Notes under the pieces: generated by a model
The model's database searches: none
What the model was told of the DNA's origin: nothing
The model's input: only the letters and a program-made list of their open reading frames with translations
In this document: one piece after another, positions 36,618 through 45,251 of the stretch
Layout: every line of letters starts with the position of its first letter
Numbering within the stretch: the first letter of the stretch is position 1
Program-made: the position numbers and the translations under genes
Source: Microbacterium aurugineum
GTDB lineage: Bacteria; Actinomycetota; Actinomycetes; Actinomycetales; Microbacteriaceae
Direction of reading: 5' to 3'
NCBI RefSeq assembly: GCF_023101205.1
Contig: NZ_CP078078.1
Location: 1,178,001-1,242,000, forward strand
Length of the DNA: 64,000 nucleotides

Positions 36618-37285
36618 CACCTGGTCCGCTTCCGCAACGCGATCAGGGCGCCGGCGACGATGAGGCCCTGGCCGAGGGTGTAGGTGAGCATCACCGCCGG
36701 GCTGCTCCAAGCCGGGAGCCCCGAGGGGAGGAACAGTCGGAATGCGAGGAGCGTGTCGCTGGCGAGGAAGAACGCTCCACCGACCGCGATGAGCGGGTGG
36801 CAGCGGGCCGCGAATGCCGCCGTGCCGCCGAGCACGAGTCCGTAGACGGCGACCGCGATCAGCAGCCCGCCCGTGTGCGGGCCCACGACCGCGATCATCG
36901 CGATCCACCAGCCGACGTAGACCGACGCCCACCACGGCATCCGCCGGCGTGCGAGGTGGCTAGCGAACAACAGGATGTATGCCAGGTGCGCGATACCGAA
37001 GAAGAGCAGCATCAGCGGCAGCTCCGGTGCGCCGGGGAAGAGGGCTCCCGCACTGTCGCCGAGCCAGGAGAACAGGACCGCTGCGAGGAGCAGGATCAGT
37101 GTCGCCGGAGGCTTCAGCCAGCGCGCGGACAGTGCCACCGGAACCGCCAGCAGCGGCATCAGGAGGAGTTTGGTCGGGCTGGCGAGCGGACGGTCCACCG
37201 CGAGGAGCACGACATGCAACAGCGAGACCGCGGCGTACGGGAGGAACGCCCACATGATGGACGAGGAAGGCGTCCGCCGCTGCAT
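36617..37285 (-). CDS. YhhN-family membrane protein (lysoplasmalogenase-like)
   Basis: The protein is about 222 residues with some eight membrane segments (AFLPYAAVSLLHVVLLAV, LLMPLLAVPVALSA, TLILLLAAVLFSWLGDS and others) and the short DSAGALFPG loop of YhhN/TMEM86-type lysoplasmalogenases. The catalytic Asp pair expected in that family fits SWLGDSAGA and the later FFLASDTLLAF. Starts are uncertain: ATG 37285 (used here, GGGGAG directly before it) or GTG 37336, seventeen codons longer. Its stop overlaps the S4 gene. Confidence 0.75.
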   Translation of the reverse strand: MQRRTPSSSIMWAFLPYAAVSLLHVVLLAVDRPLASPTKLLLMPLLAVPVALSARWLKPPATLILLLAAVLFSWLGDSAGALFPGAPELPLMLLFFGIAHLAYILLFASHLARRRMPWWASVYVGWWIAMIAVVGPHTGGLLIAVAVYGLVLGGTAAFAARCHPLIAVGGAFFLASDTLLAFRLFLPSGLPAWSSPAVMLTYTLGQGLIVAGALIALRKRTR

Positions 37286-37344
37286 CTCCCCATCGTAGGG
37301 GCGCGGCGTTGCAGTCGCAGGGCTCGTGGTCTTCACGCGGACAC

Positions 37345-37800
37345 TCAGGATTCGACGGTGACGTGATCGACGGTGTCGTCAACGCCCAGGTGTGCAGCGG
37401 GCCAGTAGCCCTCGGGGAAGTGTTCGCCGCAGGTGTCCGTCAGGTGCAGGACCACGGTTCCGTCGGAGGAGGCCTCGATCGTCTCGAGTGCGAGGTCGGC
37501 GAAGGCATCATCGAGTTCGTGTGGCTCGGGCTCACCGGTGCTGAAGTTCGTGACCACGGCGTCTGTCGCGAGCCGTCGCAACACATCGAGCCGCGCGATG
37601 ACCTCGCGCAGACGGGGGAGGAGCGGCGTCACCTCATCGACAGTTGTTCCTTCGAGCATGAGGTCGAGCTCCGTGCCTGCGACCGAGACCCTGCCGACGA
37701 ACCAGTCATGGGTGAGTACGGAGCCATCGGTGAGTTCGGACGTTGCCCGGGTGAAGGCGCCGAGCTCGGGGTCGTCGATGGTCGGGTGCGCATCGGTCAT
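37345..37800 (-). CDS. Uncharacterised acidic protein
   Basis: A 151-residue acidic protein (MTDAHPTIDDPELGAFTRAT) with no confident family. The C-terminal stretch VVLHLTDTCGEHFPEGYWPA is reminiscent of DUF2004-type proteins, which are of unknown function, but this is a weak match. It is on the minus strand, 36 bases after the GNAT gene, and could be cotranscribed with it. No signal peptide or membrane segment. Composition and start codon context look genuine. Confidence 0.6.
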   Translation of the reverse strand: MTDAHPTIDDPELGAFTRATSELTDGSVLTHDWFVGRVSVAGTELDLMLEGTTVDEVTPLLPRLREVIARLDVLRRLATDAVVTNFSTGEPEPHELDDAFADLALETIEASSDGTVVLHLTDTCGEHFPEGYWPAAHLGVDDTVDHVTVES

Positions 37801-37836
37801 GCTTTCACGCTAGTGGCTGGCGAGCCCGCTGCACGC

Positions 37837-38421
37837 TCATGCGGTGAGGTCGAGCGCGACGAGAGTGCGCCCCGGCTTGAGTTCCGCCCTCTCGGTGAAG
37901 CCGGCGGCCAGGAACGTGCCGAGCGTGCCGTGGAACAGGTCGTTGGCGCGCTGCTTCTCGCCCCCGGTGTCGACCGGGTAGCCCTCGATCACGCGGGCGC
38001 CGGATCCGCGCGCATACTCGACGGCGGCGTCCAGCAGGATGCGGTTGAGTCCGGCTCCGCGATGCTCTCGCCGGACGACGAAGCACGTGACCGCCCAGAC
38101 CGACTCGTCGTCGAAGGGCTCGGTCGTCGCGGCGGCGATGATGCGGGTGCGGGGGATCCGTGCTTGGCGGGTGCGGGGGCCGATCCGGATCCATCCGGCA
38201 GCCGCGCCGTCGATGTACGCGACGATGCCCGGCGGTGGTCCTTCGTCGATCTCGGCGCGGAACATCTCGGTGCGCTGCGGCGTCGTCGTCGCGTTCCACT
38301 CCTTGTTGGTCAGCACCGGCCAGATGCACTGGCAGCTCGCCCCGTCGCCGCCGCCCGTGAGCGCGTGCTGGACATCGTCCCAGCGGGGAGCGGTCGCCAG
38401 CTCGGTCGTGATCGTCGCCAT
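37837..38421 (-). CDS. GNAT family N-acetyltransferase
   Basis: The 194-residue product contains CQCIWP near the N-terminus and the acetyl-CoA-binding segment CFVVRREHRGAGLNRILLDA (V-x-x-x-x-R-G-x-G-x pattern, about residues 116-135), then GARVIEGYPVD and FLAAGFTERAE, the usual end of GNAT domains. It would acetylate a small molecule or protein; the substrate is not predictable. The ATG at 38421 was chosen over longer in-frame starts since the upstream part is noise before the tRNA. Likely pairs with the gene at 37345. Confidence 0.82.
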   Translation of the reverse strand: MATITTELATAPRWDDVQHALTGGGDGASCQCIWPVLTNKEWNATTTPQRTEMFRAEIDEGPPPGIVAYIDGAAAGWIRIGPRTRQARIPRTRIIAAATTEPFDDESVWAVTCFVVRREHRGAGLNRILLDAAVEYARGSGARVIEGYPVDTGGEKQRANDLFHGTLGTFLAAGFTERAELKPGRTLVALDLTA

Positions 38422-38528
38422 GCACGTGACGGTACGCGCGACCACCGACACCCGCAACGCCTCGGTTCGCGGAGGCGGTCGAGATGCGGCTAAGATAGGG
38501 GAGTTGCCTGCGTGAGAGTGCAGAACAA

Positions 38529-38602
<74 letters not shown>

Positions 38603-38643
38603 CCGAAGGGCTGTTGGCAATACTGATTGCAGAACAGCTAGAG

Positions 38644-38686
38644 AAAAGGGAAGGGCACCTGCTCGAATCAGGTGCCCTTCCCTTTT
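38644..38686 (+). terminator. Intrinsic terminator after tRNA-Pro
   Basis: A perfect 18-base stem, AAAAGGGAAGGGCACCTG (38644-38661) and its complement (38669-38686), closes a seven-base loop CTCGAAT and is followed by T's. It lies 41 bases after the tRNA gene and would stop its transcript; the A-rich left arm makes it usable in reverse as well. Confidence 0.88.
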
Positions 38687-38750
38687 TCATGTCTGCGGCG
38701 CTGGATTCCGGTTCAGATAGTTGGATTCGACCGATTCTGGGGCCGAGAAG

Positions 38751-38781
38751 TCGAACGCGCCCGGTTTTCGGGCGCGTTCGA
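38751..38781. repeat. 13-bp perfect hairpin at the island edge
   Basis: TCGAACGCGCCCG pairs with CGGGCGCGTTCGA across a GTTTT loop. There is no T-run, so it is not a typical terminator for the convergent gene C (ends 38849). Alternatives are an mRNA-stabilising structure or the remnant of an element end. Position just inside the possible island boundary is notable. Confidence 0.6.
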
Positions 38782-38848
38782 TTGTCCTGGTGTTGCGGGG
38801 AGCGTGCCGGGCATGCCGCCGGCGGGTGTTGTCAGTGAGGGGAGGAGC

Positions 38849-40795
38849 TCAGGTACGCATCGGTGTCAGCGCGAGCACGTCATGCACAGATGACCCCGGC
38901 GATGTCGAAGATGATGTTCGACCGCCCCTCGGGATGGTGAGGTCACCGCTACCCGTGGTCTTCGTGTACCGGTTCGCCCAGACACGGTCGCGGCGGCGGA
39001 TAGTGTGCACGCGTGGGGTCGTGCGCGCTCGTTCGATCTCTTGGTCGCTCAGGAACGCGGCGATCTTGCGAAGGTTGTGATTGACGATCAGGATCGTGAC
39101 GAGGATCTGCGCTGCCGTGATGCCGCGAACTCGGCGGCGGCCAGCGGTCTCGATGTCCGCGTCGCCCGATGCCTTGAGCTGATCGTTCCCGGACTCGACG
39201 GTGTTGCGGGCGTGGTCGTGGAAGGTCTCCCACTCCTCGGTGCCGTAGTCGAAGGCCTGCTGGGGTGACTGCATTTCGGTGAGGTCGAACGCGGCTGAGT
39301 GCTTCTTGCAAATGGTGTCGAGGAACTCTTCTTCAAGTGTTTCGGGCTCGACCTCGGGGCGGGCCTTCTTGGCCGCGCTGAGCATCATCTCGCGGAGAGG
39401 GCAGGTGACGGTCGGGCTGGGGCCGAGGGCAGGGCAGCGCAGCATCACCTTTCCATCGGCGACCTTCGCCTTCTCCTTGACGTGCAACTGGTACGCCTTC
39501 CGCTCTTCGATGCGGGCACGGTGCGTTTGAACGTCGATCACATCGCCCAGACGATCCGGTGTGGCGTTCAAAAGGGGCTTCGGCGTGCTCGGGCAGTATG
39601 CATCGCCTTCGACGAACAAGGCGCCGTGCTGGCCACCCTTGACCCCGACGCGGTCGGATCGGTAGTCCGTGGACGGAGTGAACCCGGTCTTCAACGCCGG
39701 CTTCAGGAGTCGGAACGGCTTGGCGTTGGCCCAGTACTGCTTGTCCGCGTCGGCGACACCAGGGGCGAGGTCGAGCATCGCTGCGGCTTCAAGGAGGTGC
39801 GCGGCTTCTTCGGCGACCTCCATGTTCGGGATACTGAGCGACGCTGCGACCACGAGGCTCGGGAAGCGCTTTGAACCGGGCTGTTCAGCATCGACGCGGA
39901 CGGCCAGGTTCGCCACCCACCCCCAGTCATAGTCCGCCGACTTCCCACGTTCGGGCGCGGTCTGGTCGACCTCGCCCTTCTGGTTGTCGACCCGCTCAGC
40001 TCTTCCGCTCTTCACATGCCACCCCGCGAAGGCATCCACGGGCCCCGGCGAGAGCTCGCCGAAGTTGGCTCCCTGCTCAGCCTTGACCTTGCTCGCAAGG
40101 TGCTTGCGGCTGTACCCCTTGGTTGTGGGTGTGCCGATGTAGGTCTGGTCGAAGGAGACGTCCAACTGCTTCGAGGCGCGACGGACGGCTCGAGGCTGAA
40201 CCATGAACGTCATGCGGATGAACAGGCGGGTGTACTCGTCCAGGCGTGCTTTGTACTTCTCCGCACGCTCTGCGTCGTGATGGCGAAGGATCTCCTGGAT
40301 TTGGGTGTGGGTCTTGGCGGTGTAGAGCTCCTGCGGGTATGGATCCATCAACGTCTTCATCCGGTGGAACGCGCGAATCGTGTTCGTATACCAGCGCTTC
40401 GTCGTGGCGACATGGGTAGCGAAGCTCGTGGGCGTCTCAGGCAGGTCGAGGAGCTCACTGGACTTCGTGGAGAGCCTGTGCTGCAGCACGTACGCGGCCC
40501 GACGGATGTGTAGCGGCGCCCCCTCCTGGGCAAGAAGAAGAAGCGCAGTGAGCAGCGCGCGGAAGGAGATCCTCGCGGGTCGTCCGCCCATTCCGTCGCG
40601 GTTGGCATCCTCGGCGGCCCAACGGTCGAGCTGCTCGAGGATGCCGGACTGCCTGACGCGAGTTTCGACCAACGCTACGGTCGAGTCGTCGAACTGCTGC
40701 AGGTTGCGGCCGCGGCCGAGGATCTCACGCTCGGTGATGCCGCATTCGTCGTTGTCGTCGAAGGCGCGGTAGTAGTCGATGTCGATGGAGGTCAT
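38849..40795 (-). CDS. DDE-transposase-like protein of recombination module
   Basis: The 648-residue product has three acidic positions in the order of a DDE catalytic triad: D216 in LDVSFDQTYIG, D349 or D351 in GVADADKQYWA and E534 in NTVESGNDQLKASGD, followed by the helical end typical of transposases. Between them lies a CPALGPSPTVTC segment with two cysteines. It resembles transposases loosely and no specific IS family is recognised. It starts by overlapping the stop of the recombinase-like gene at 40792 (ATGA on the minus strand), so the three genes 41859-40792-38849 form one coupled unit. It stands 250 bases from tRNA-Pro. Catalytic competence is not shown. Confidence 0.6.
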   Translation of the reverse strand: MTSIDIDYYRAFDDNDECGITEREILGRGRNLQQFDDSTVALVETRVRQSGILEQLDRWAAEDANRDGMGGRPARISFRALLTALLLLAQEGAPLHIRRAAYVLQHRLSTKSSELLDLPETPTSFATHVATTKRWYTNTIRAFHRMKTLMDPYPQELYTAKTHTQIQEILRHHDAERAEKYKARLDEYTRLFIRMTFMVQPRAVRRASKQLDVSFDQTYIGTPTTKGYSRKHLASKVKAEQGANFGELSPGPVDAFAGWHVKSGRAERVDNQKGEVDQTAPERGKSADYDWGWVANLAVRVDAEQPGSKRFPSLVVAASLSIPNMEVAEEAAHLLEAAAMLDLAPGVADADKQYWANAKPFRLLKPALKTGFTPSTDYRSDRVGVKGGQHGALFVEGDAYCPSTPKPLLNATPDRLGDVIDVQTHRARIEERKAYQLHVKEKAKVADGKVMLRCPALGPSPTVTCPLREMMLSAAKKARPEVEPETLEEEFLDTICKKHSAAFDLTEMQSPQQAFDYGTEEWETFHDHARNTVESGNDQLKASGDADIETAGRRRVRGITAAQILVTILIVNHNLRKIAAFLSDQEIERARTTPRVHTIRRRDRVWANRYTKTTGSGDLTIPRGGRTSSSTSPGSSVHDVLALTPMRT

Positions 40796-41784
40796 CGTGC
40801 GACCTCCGCTCCGACGAGCTGGGCGGTGAAGTCGGCGACGTCGAGGACGTTTGCGTGCGCGTAGTAGCGGACGAGGGTCGTGTAGTGCTCGAAGCCGGCG
40901 ACATCGCGGAGAACGGGCAGCGGCACGTTGTTGTTGATGTGGTGCAGCAGCCATGCCGCGCGAAGCGCTGCCGGAGTCGGGCGTACGGGCGCGGGGTGGT
41001 CGGTGAGGAAAGACTGGATGATGCGGGGCGGGTACTCGGCGATCCGCGGGCCACGGAACAAACGCTGGTCGGTGTCGGTGCGGCCGTCGATGCTGCGCAG
41101 CAGCACTCGAGCCCAGGCGCGACGGACGGGCACGCGTCGGCCGCGCTTGCCGACGACATCCACCAAAACGACGTCGCCGTCGCGGTGGATGTCGGAAACG
41201 CGGACCTCGACGATCTCGGCCGCGGTCAGCCCGGCACCGCCGGCCAGTCCGAGGAGCGCCTGAGCGTTCTGACGCTTCTTCATCGTTGTGAGCGAGTTCG
41301 CCCAACTATGCATCGACGCGATCTGCTTCGTGGTGAACGGGGAGCGGACCATCCCGTGCGGTGCTGAGATGGCGATGAGGTCGGCATCGGCGAGCTCGCG
41401 GCCGATCTTCACGAGCTGGCGAGACACGCCCCACCTGTGACCTTCAGAGCGGTTCTTGTGAACCGTCGAGAGGAATCGGTCGATGTTGCTCTGGGTGTAG
41501 ACGCGAGGGATAGTCAGCTCGGTACCGGTGCGTGCCCAGACCCACATGTGGAAAGAGGCGGACATCGTCATCAGGCGGCGGGTCACGTCGAACGAGTGCG
41601 GCAGCATGGCGGCGGCGGTCTCGACGGTGAAGGACCGCGTAGCCGCCCACGCGCCAGCCATCGTGGCGCTGTTCGGGCGGAATTTGACGATGATGGGCGC
41701 CGCCAGCTCGGGCAGCTGGGGGTGAGTGGTGAGCAGCGCTGCGGTCTCGTCGAGGATGTCGCTGAGTCGGTGGTTTGGGTTCAT
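40792..41784 (-). CDS. Tyrosine-recombinase-fold protein with degenerate active site (B)
   Basis: The 330-residue product has the two-part fold of tyrosine recombinases: N-terminal helical DNA-binding region and a C-terminal domain with GAGLTAAEIVEVRVSDI, VVGKRGRRVPVRR and ALRAAWLLHHINNN...VAGFEHYTTLVRYYAH. By alignment the first Arg (usual TGLR.SE) is Thr, the first His of HxLR is Ala and the later GH is GF, while the second Arg, Lys and Tyr (RYYAH) look kept. It may be catalytically weak or a non-catalytic DNA-binding partner. MNPNHRLS at 41784 was chosen; a longer start at 41847 is possible. Its 3' end overlaps gene 38849. Confidence 0.6.
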   Translation of the reverse strand: MNPNHRLSDILDETAALLTTHPQLPELAAPIIVKFRPNSATMAGAWAATRSFTVETAAAMLPHSFDVTRRLMTMSASFHMWVWARTGTELTIPRVYTQSNIDRFLSTVHKNRSEGHRWGVSRQLVKIGRELADADLIAISAPHGMVRSPFTTKQIASMHSWANSLTTMKKRQNAQALLGLAGGAGLTAAEIVEVRVSDIHRDGDVVLVDVVGKRGRRVPVRRAWARVLLRSIDGRTDTDQRLFRGPRIAEYPPRIIQSFLTDHPAPVRPTPAALRAAWLLHHINNNVPLPVLRDVAGFEHYTTLVRYYAHANVLDVADFTAQLVGAEVAR

Positions 41785-41858
41785 GACCACCGTGTACGCG
41801 GCCAGTCGCCAGAGTGTGCGTGCGGCGTGTCGCACTACCCGCCCCACAGCGCACCGGC

Positions 41859-42779
41859 CTAGTCCCGAGAGCGTTCGAAGTCGGACCTCGATGGCGGGAG
41901 CGGTGCCCGCGACGGGAGGAACAGTCGAATCCGATCTAGCGCCGCAAGGTGCTCGAGCCCGGCGATACGGAGAAGGTCACGCGGCGGCGTACCCGCTTGC
42001 AAGTGGGTAAGTAACCAAGTCGTCCGCATCCGCGCCGGCCGCACATCCAGCTCCGTTGTGTGTCCGCGATGCAGGAAGTCAGTGACCTGCGCCGGCCGCA
42101 CCCCCGCACGTCCGACACGAAAAACCCACTGGTCGTCACCCAGTTCTCCTATCGCTGCGCGGAGTCTGGGTTGCCACGCAGGGAGTACCGGGACGAGCCG
42201 TGGTCGCCCCGACCACACGAGGATGTGGATCTCGTCTCCGCGCATGTCGATGTCCCCGGTGCGCACGGACAGCAGCTCCCGGGTCGCGAGGCCTGCTCCG
42301 AACCCCATCGCGAGGAGGACAGCAGCGTCCCGACGGCGGACAGTCGACCCCTGTGCGCTGGCCCAGCTCCGGAGGGCGGCGATCTCGGCTGAGGTATATG
42401 GCGGAGTGGGATCAGACCGAGGGATAGGGGATGGGACGTCTGAGGGTGGAGTCACGGCGTCGACGATGGTGAGGAGGACGGACCGATAGGTGGCCCTGCT
42501 GCCGCGCGTGAACGACTCCATTCCTCGGTGGACGTACTCTTCGATCACTCGACGCCGGAACATCCGCGCGACGTCGAGTTCCAGGCCCTTGGTCTGCCAC
42601 GCCCAAAGCACGAACGCCGTCGCGACCGGGTACAGCGAACGTGCCTCCCGGCCCGTCCGACTTGCCGTCTTGTTCACTGCGGCGGTGACGACCGGCTCCA
42701 GCGTCGTCCAGTACCGCGCCGCCTTCTTCGGTGCGAACGCTCCGTCGTCCGCCTCATTGTCAACGCTGGTATCGGTCAT
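41859..42779 (-). CDS. Tyrosine-recombinase-fold protein lacking catalytic residues (A)
   Basis: The 306-residue product aligns with the catalytic domain of phage-integrase-type recombinases around LLAMGFGAGLATRELLSVRTGDI and ARMRTTWLLTHLQAGTPPRDLLRIAGLEHL. The catalytic Arg I position is Ala, the HxLR His is replaced by Ala/Pro, the second His by Leu and the Tyr is not identifiable, so activity is doubtful. N-terminal 130 residues are helical. It begins 20 bases inside the small gene at 42760. Gap to gene 40792 is 74 bases. Could serve as an accessory DNA-binding subunit of the module. Confidence 0.55.
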   Translation of the reverse strand: MTDTSVDNEADDGAFAPKKAARYWTTLEPVVTAAVNKTASRTGREARSLYPVATAFVLWAWQTKGLELDVARMFRRRVIEEYVHRGMESFTRGSRATYRSVLLTIVDAVTPPSDVPSPIPRSDPTPPYTSAEIAALRSWASAQGSTVRRRDAAVLLAMGFGAGLATRELLSVRTGDIDMRGDEIHILVWSGRPRLVPVLPAWQPRLRAAIGELGDDQWVFRVGRAGVRPAQVTDFLHRGHTTELDVRPARMRTTWLLTHLQAGTPPRDLLRIAGLEHLAALDRIRLFLPSRAPLPPSRSDFERSRD

Positions 42780-43110
42780 GGTCGAGCTGTTCCCGCTGAC
42801 GGAGCGGCGTTCGTGGCACCTGGTTGATGCCCAACACCGTGGCGGACGTACGGCGAGTGAACAACACTCCGGGGATGTCTCGGTCGATGAGGAGAACCAT
42901 TGGGGCGCCGACTCGGCATGTCGCGACGGCGACCAGCGCGGCGGATTCGGGATCGAGCACCGCACGGACCCCTGTGCCCACCTCTACCGTGCGGGTGACC
43001 TGACGCTTGTTCATGTCGAGGCGATAGGCGACGCCGTCATCCGTGGTCACGACGAAGACGCCGTCCATCTCGTCGAGCACCCGGTCCTGCGGCTCGTGGT
43101 CGATCTGCAC
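42760..43110 (-). CDS. Uncharacterised small protein upstream of recombination module
   Basis: A 116-residue product from a GTG start at 43110 that has an excellent Shine-Dalgarno, AAAGGAGG, eight bases upstream. The sequence (QIDHEPQDRVLDEMDGVFVV, then DGVAYRLDMNKRQVTRTVEV) is beta-rich, with no known domain. The 3' end overlaps the start of gene 41859 by 20 bases, so it may be the first gene of the recombination operon. Function unknown. Confidence 0.6.
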   Translation of the reverse strand: MQIDHEPQDRVLDEMDGVFVVTTDDGVAYRLDMNKRQVTRTVEVGTGVRAVLDPESAALVAVATCRVGAPMVLLIDRDIPGVLFTRRTSATVLGINQVPRTPLRQREQLDHDRYQR

Positions 43111-43236
43111 GATGGCGCCTCCTTTCGGGTGCCAGCAACCCTACGAAGCCGTCGGCGGCGACTCCGCCGACTCAGCGACACTGCCGCGTGCACTCGGCGT
43201 GGTCTGACAGCAGGGGCACACCGCGCATAGGTGCAT

Positions 43237-43256
43237 TGGGCGAGCCGTCTCGCCCA
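43237..43256 (+). repeat. Hairpin in the leader of the 43269 gene
   Basis: TGGGCGAG-CCGT-CTCGCCCA forms a perfect 8-bp stem with a CCGT loop, ending just before the AAAGGA Shine-Dalgarno of the gene at 43269. It could protect or regulate its mRNA. It is also an operator-like dyad for a repressor. Confidence 0.5.
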
Positions 43257-43268
43257 TGAAAGGACCCT

Positions 43269-43832
43269 GTGCGCGCGTCGACCCCCGCAGAACTCCACGC
43301 TGAAGCCGAACGACTACGACGGGCCGAGGGGCCTATCGATCCCGTGGCCGACCGGTTCGCCGCGGTCGTTACCCTGGTCCTCGACGACCAGGTCGTACCT
43401 CAGCGCCGCGCCGTGAACTGGATCAGGTCACTGCATGCGTACGAAGATCACTGGCGAGAACTCGGCCGCGCGCCGCGCGAGAACACTCGTGCCAAGGCGA
43501 CCCTCACGGATGAGGAACGTCACCTCGGCGAGTGGGCTCGATACCAGCGTCGCTTCGAGGGTGGCCTCAATGCCTATCAGCGTGCTCGGCTCGACGTCTC
43601 ACCCGCGTTCGAGTGGGATCCCCTGGATCGCGTGTGGAATGAAAGGTTCGAAGAATGCGAACGATTCGTCGCTGCACACCGCACCCTTCCTCGACTACAC
43701 GCGGCAGATCGAACGGAGTTCCTGCTGGCACGCTGGCTCGGCCGCCAACTGCTGAGACTGCGAAGCGGTCGGCTGGAGAAGGTTCGCACTCATCAGCTGC
43801 ACCGACTCCTCCGAGAAGCGCGACGAGATTAG
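43269..43832 (+). CDS. Orphan helicase-associated (HA) domain protein
   Basis: The 187-residue protein resembles the helicase-associated (HA) repeat: LGEWARYQRRFEGGLNAYQR, then AFEWDPLDRVWNERFEECERFV, AAHRTLPRLHAADRTEFLLARWLGRQ and LLRLRSGRLEKVRTHQL. HA repeats normally lie at the end of DEAD/DEAH-type or phage-like helicases; here only the repeat is present, with no helicase core. It starts at GTG 43269 with AAAGGA six bases upstream and is followed by a convergent gene. Probably a DNA- or RNA-binding protein; function unknown. Confidence 0.65.
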   Translation: MRASTPAELHAEAERLRRAEGPIDPVADRFAAVVTLVLDDQVVPQRRAVNWIRSLHAYEDHWRELGRAPRENTRAKATLTDEERHLGEWARYQRRFEGGLNAYQRARLDVSPAFEWDPLDRVWNERFEECERFVAAHRTLPRLHAADRTEFLLARWLGRQLLRLRSGRLEKVRTHQLHRLLREARRD

Positions 43833-43872
43833 CTAGGTCGCACCGTGTGGTCACTCGCCGCTGGAGGACTTC

Positions 43873-44250
43873 TCAGGAACTCCACGACCACGCGTCGTGC
43901 CTCGCCTCCAGAAGAATCTCGTCAAGCCCACCGGCGAGCATCTTCTCAATAGCGGTGGGTTCGCGGTCAGGGTAGGGCGTGTTCAACCACTGCGCCCAGG
44001 TCCAGCGACTCGGGGTCCCGGTCTGCAGAACGCGAAGGACATCGGTCAGCCCGTCGACCACCCTCCCTTCGTGCAACTGGAACGCGGGGAAGAAATGGAC
44101 GTCGTCGTCAGTGATCAGCATGAGGAGTCGAAGCGTGCGGCCGGCTTCCACCACCTCGGCTTCCGTCCATTCGAGGGCGCGGGCCATGCTCACCACGGTG
44201 TAGCAGGGGCCGATGATCCGAGCCCAGGGGTTCGGTTCATCTTCGGTCAC
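43873..44250 (-). CDS. Xre/MbcA/ParS-type toxin-binding-domain protein
   Basis: The 125-residue product has an N-terminal region with PWARIIGPCYTVVSMARAL and a C-terminal part FFPAFQLHEGRVVDGLTDVL, WAQWLNTPYPDREPTAIEKM, GGLDEILLEARHDAWSW. This GRxVxGL...W..WL..P...L..-tPIEkL..G pattern is that of the ParS/MbcA/Xre toxin-binding domain (DUF2384). Such proteins are usually antitoxins to RES-domain toxins, but no RES gene is near. Its GTG overlaps the stop of the metallophosphoesterase gene, so the two are made together, suggesting that the phosphoesterase is the partner. Confidence 0.6.
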   Translation of the reverse strand: MTEDEPNPWARIIGPCYTVVSMARALEWTEAEVVEAGRTLRLLMLITDDDVHFFPAFQLHEGRVVDGLTDVLRVLQTGTPSRWTWAQWLNTPYPDREPTAIEKMLAGGLDEILLEARHDAWSWSS

Positions 44251-45251
44251 TGCTCATCCTCGGGGTTTCGAGTGTGGCGCTGGCGGACGTCCTCGATGAT
44301 CTCCTCGAGGCTGCGGAGTCCGTCGATGTAGTCCTGGGCATCACGAAGCGCTTGAGCGGAGGGCCTCAATCCGTCCAAGACTCCCGAGTGCAGGGACTCG
44401 GCTACGCTGTTCATCCGCTGCTCCCGCGCATTACGAAAACCGTCGTCGTCGGCAAGTCCGCGGAGGATGGCCAGGCTCGGCGTCGCCATCCTGAGGTTCG
44501 TCATGTCGAGGATCCCGAGGTTCCACTCGTGACCTTCGCGCCCGAGACTCGCCACGCGACGACCATCTGAAGTCTGTCCGCCCGCCCCGACATGCAGGTG
44601 CCCATGAGCGAGGAGTTCGGGATGCACAGCATCCCAGACCTCGCTGACCCGCGCGCGCGACGCCGCGGACGCCTCCAACGCCGCCTTCGGGAACCGATGC
44701 GGGTTCGTGCGGAGGATCTCACGGACAGGGCGGACAGGGGTGTTGGCGGGTGACTCGTGGGTGAGCATCAGGTCGGCGGGGCCGCCGGCTATGGCCTCGG
44801 CGACACTCTGGTCACTGATTGCCTCTTGGGGCCACCAGGTCAGCCCTTCGATCCTCGACTCGCGGTCGACAGAGGTGGCGCCACCCAGTGACAGCACGGA
44901 GCGCCCACCGATGGTGAGGCGCGCAGGCCGCGGGAGCAGCCACACGAGCTTGGAGACCCGCACGGCTTCGCCGGGGTACTTGTTCATGAGCGGGGCGATC
45001 TCACCCCACGGCTCATGATTCCCTCCGGTCACGTAGATGCCTGTGATGCCCGTCTCAGTGAGCGCCTTGTCGACCTCTTCCGGGGGCATCCACCAGTCGC
45101 CGAGCTGCAAGATGGTCGTGACGTCCGGCGCGAGGTAGGGGAGTGCCCTCGCCAGCATCCGGATCCAACCGACGTTGCCGTGAACGTCCCCCAACACTGC
45201 GACTCGCTGGTCTGGCAGCGTGATTTCGGCTGCGTGTTCTAGAGCGTCCAC
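44247..45251 (-). CDS. Metallophosphoesterase
   Basis: The 334-residue product has all calcineurin-type metal-binding motifs: GDVHGN (residues 21-26), GDWW (51-54), GGNHE (76-80), THESP and HGHLHVG. It would hydrolyse a phosphodiester, possibly of nucleotide type. The tail after residue 240 is helical. GTG start at 45251 with GGGAG four bases upstream. It overlaps the downstream ParS-like gene on the same strand. As an island gene with a toxin-binding-type partner it may be the toxic or effector half of a pair (inference). Confidence 0.8.
   Translation of the reverse strand: MDALEHAAEITLPDQRVAVLGDVHGNVGWIRMLARALPYLAPDVTTILQLGDWWMPPEEVDKALTETGITGIYVTGGNHEPWGEIAPLMNKYPGEAVRVSKLVWLLPRPARLTIGGRSVLSLGGATSVDRESRIEGLTWWPQEAISDQSVAEAIAGGPADLMLTHESPANTPVRPVREILRTNPHRFPKAALEASAASRARVSEVWDAVHPELLAHGHLHVGAGGQTSDGRRVASLGREGHEWNLGILDMTNLRMATPSLAILRGLADDDGFRNAREQRMNSVAESLHSGVLDGLRPSAQALRDAQDYIDGLRSLEEIIEDVRQRHTRNPEDEQ

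Noticed and set aside
34824..36683. Open frame of 619 codons on the plus strand
   Set aside because: Antisense to the DUF222-HNH gene; no motifs.
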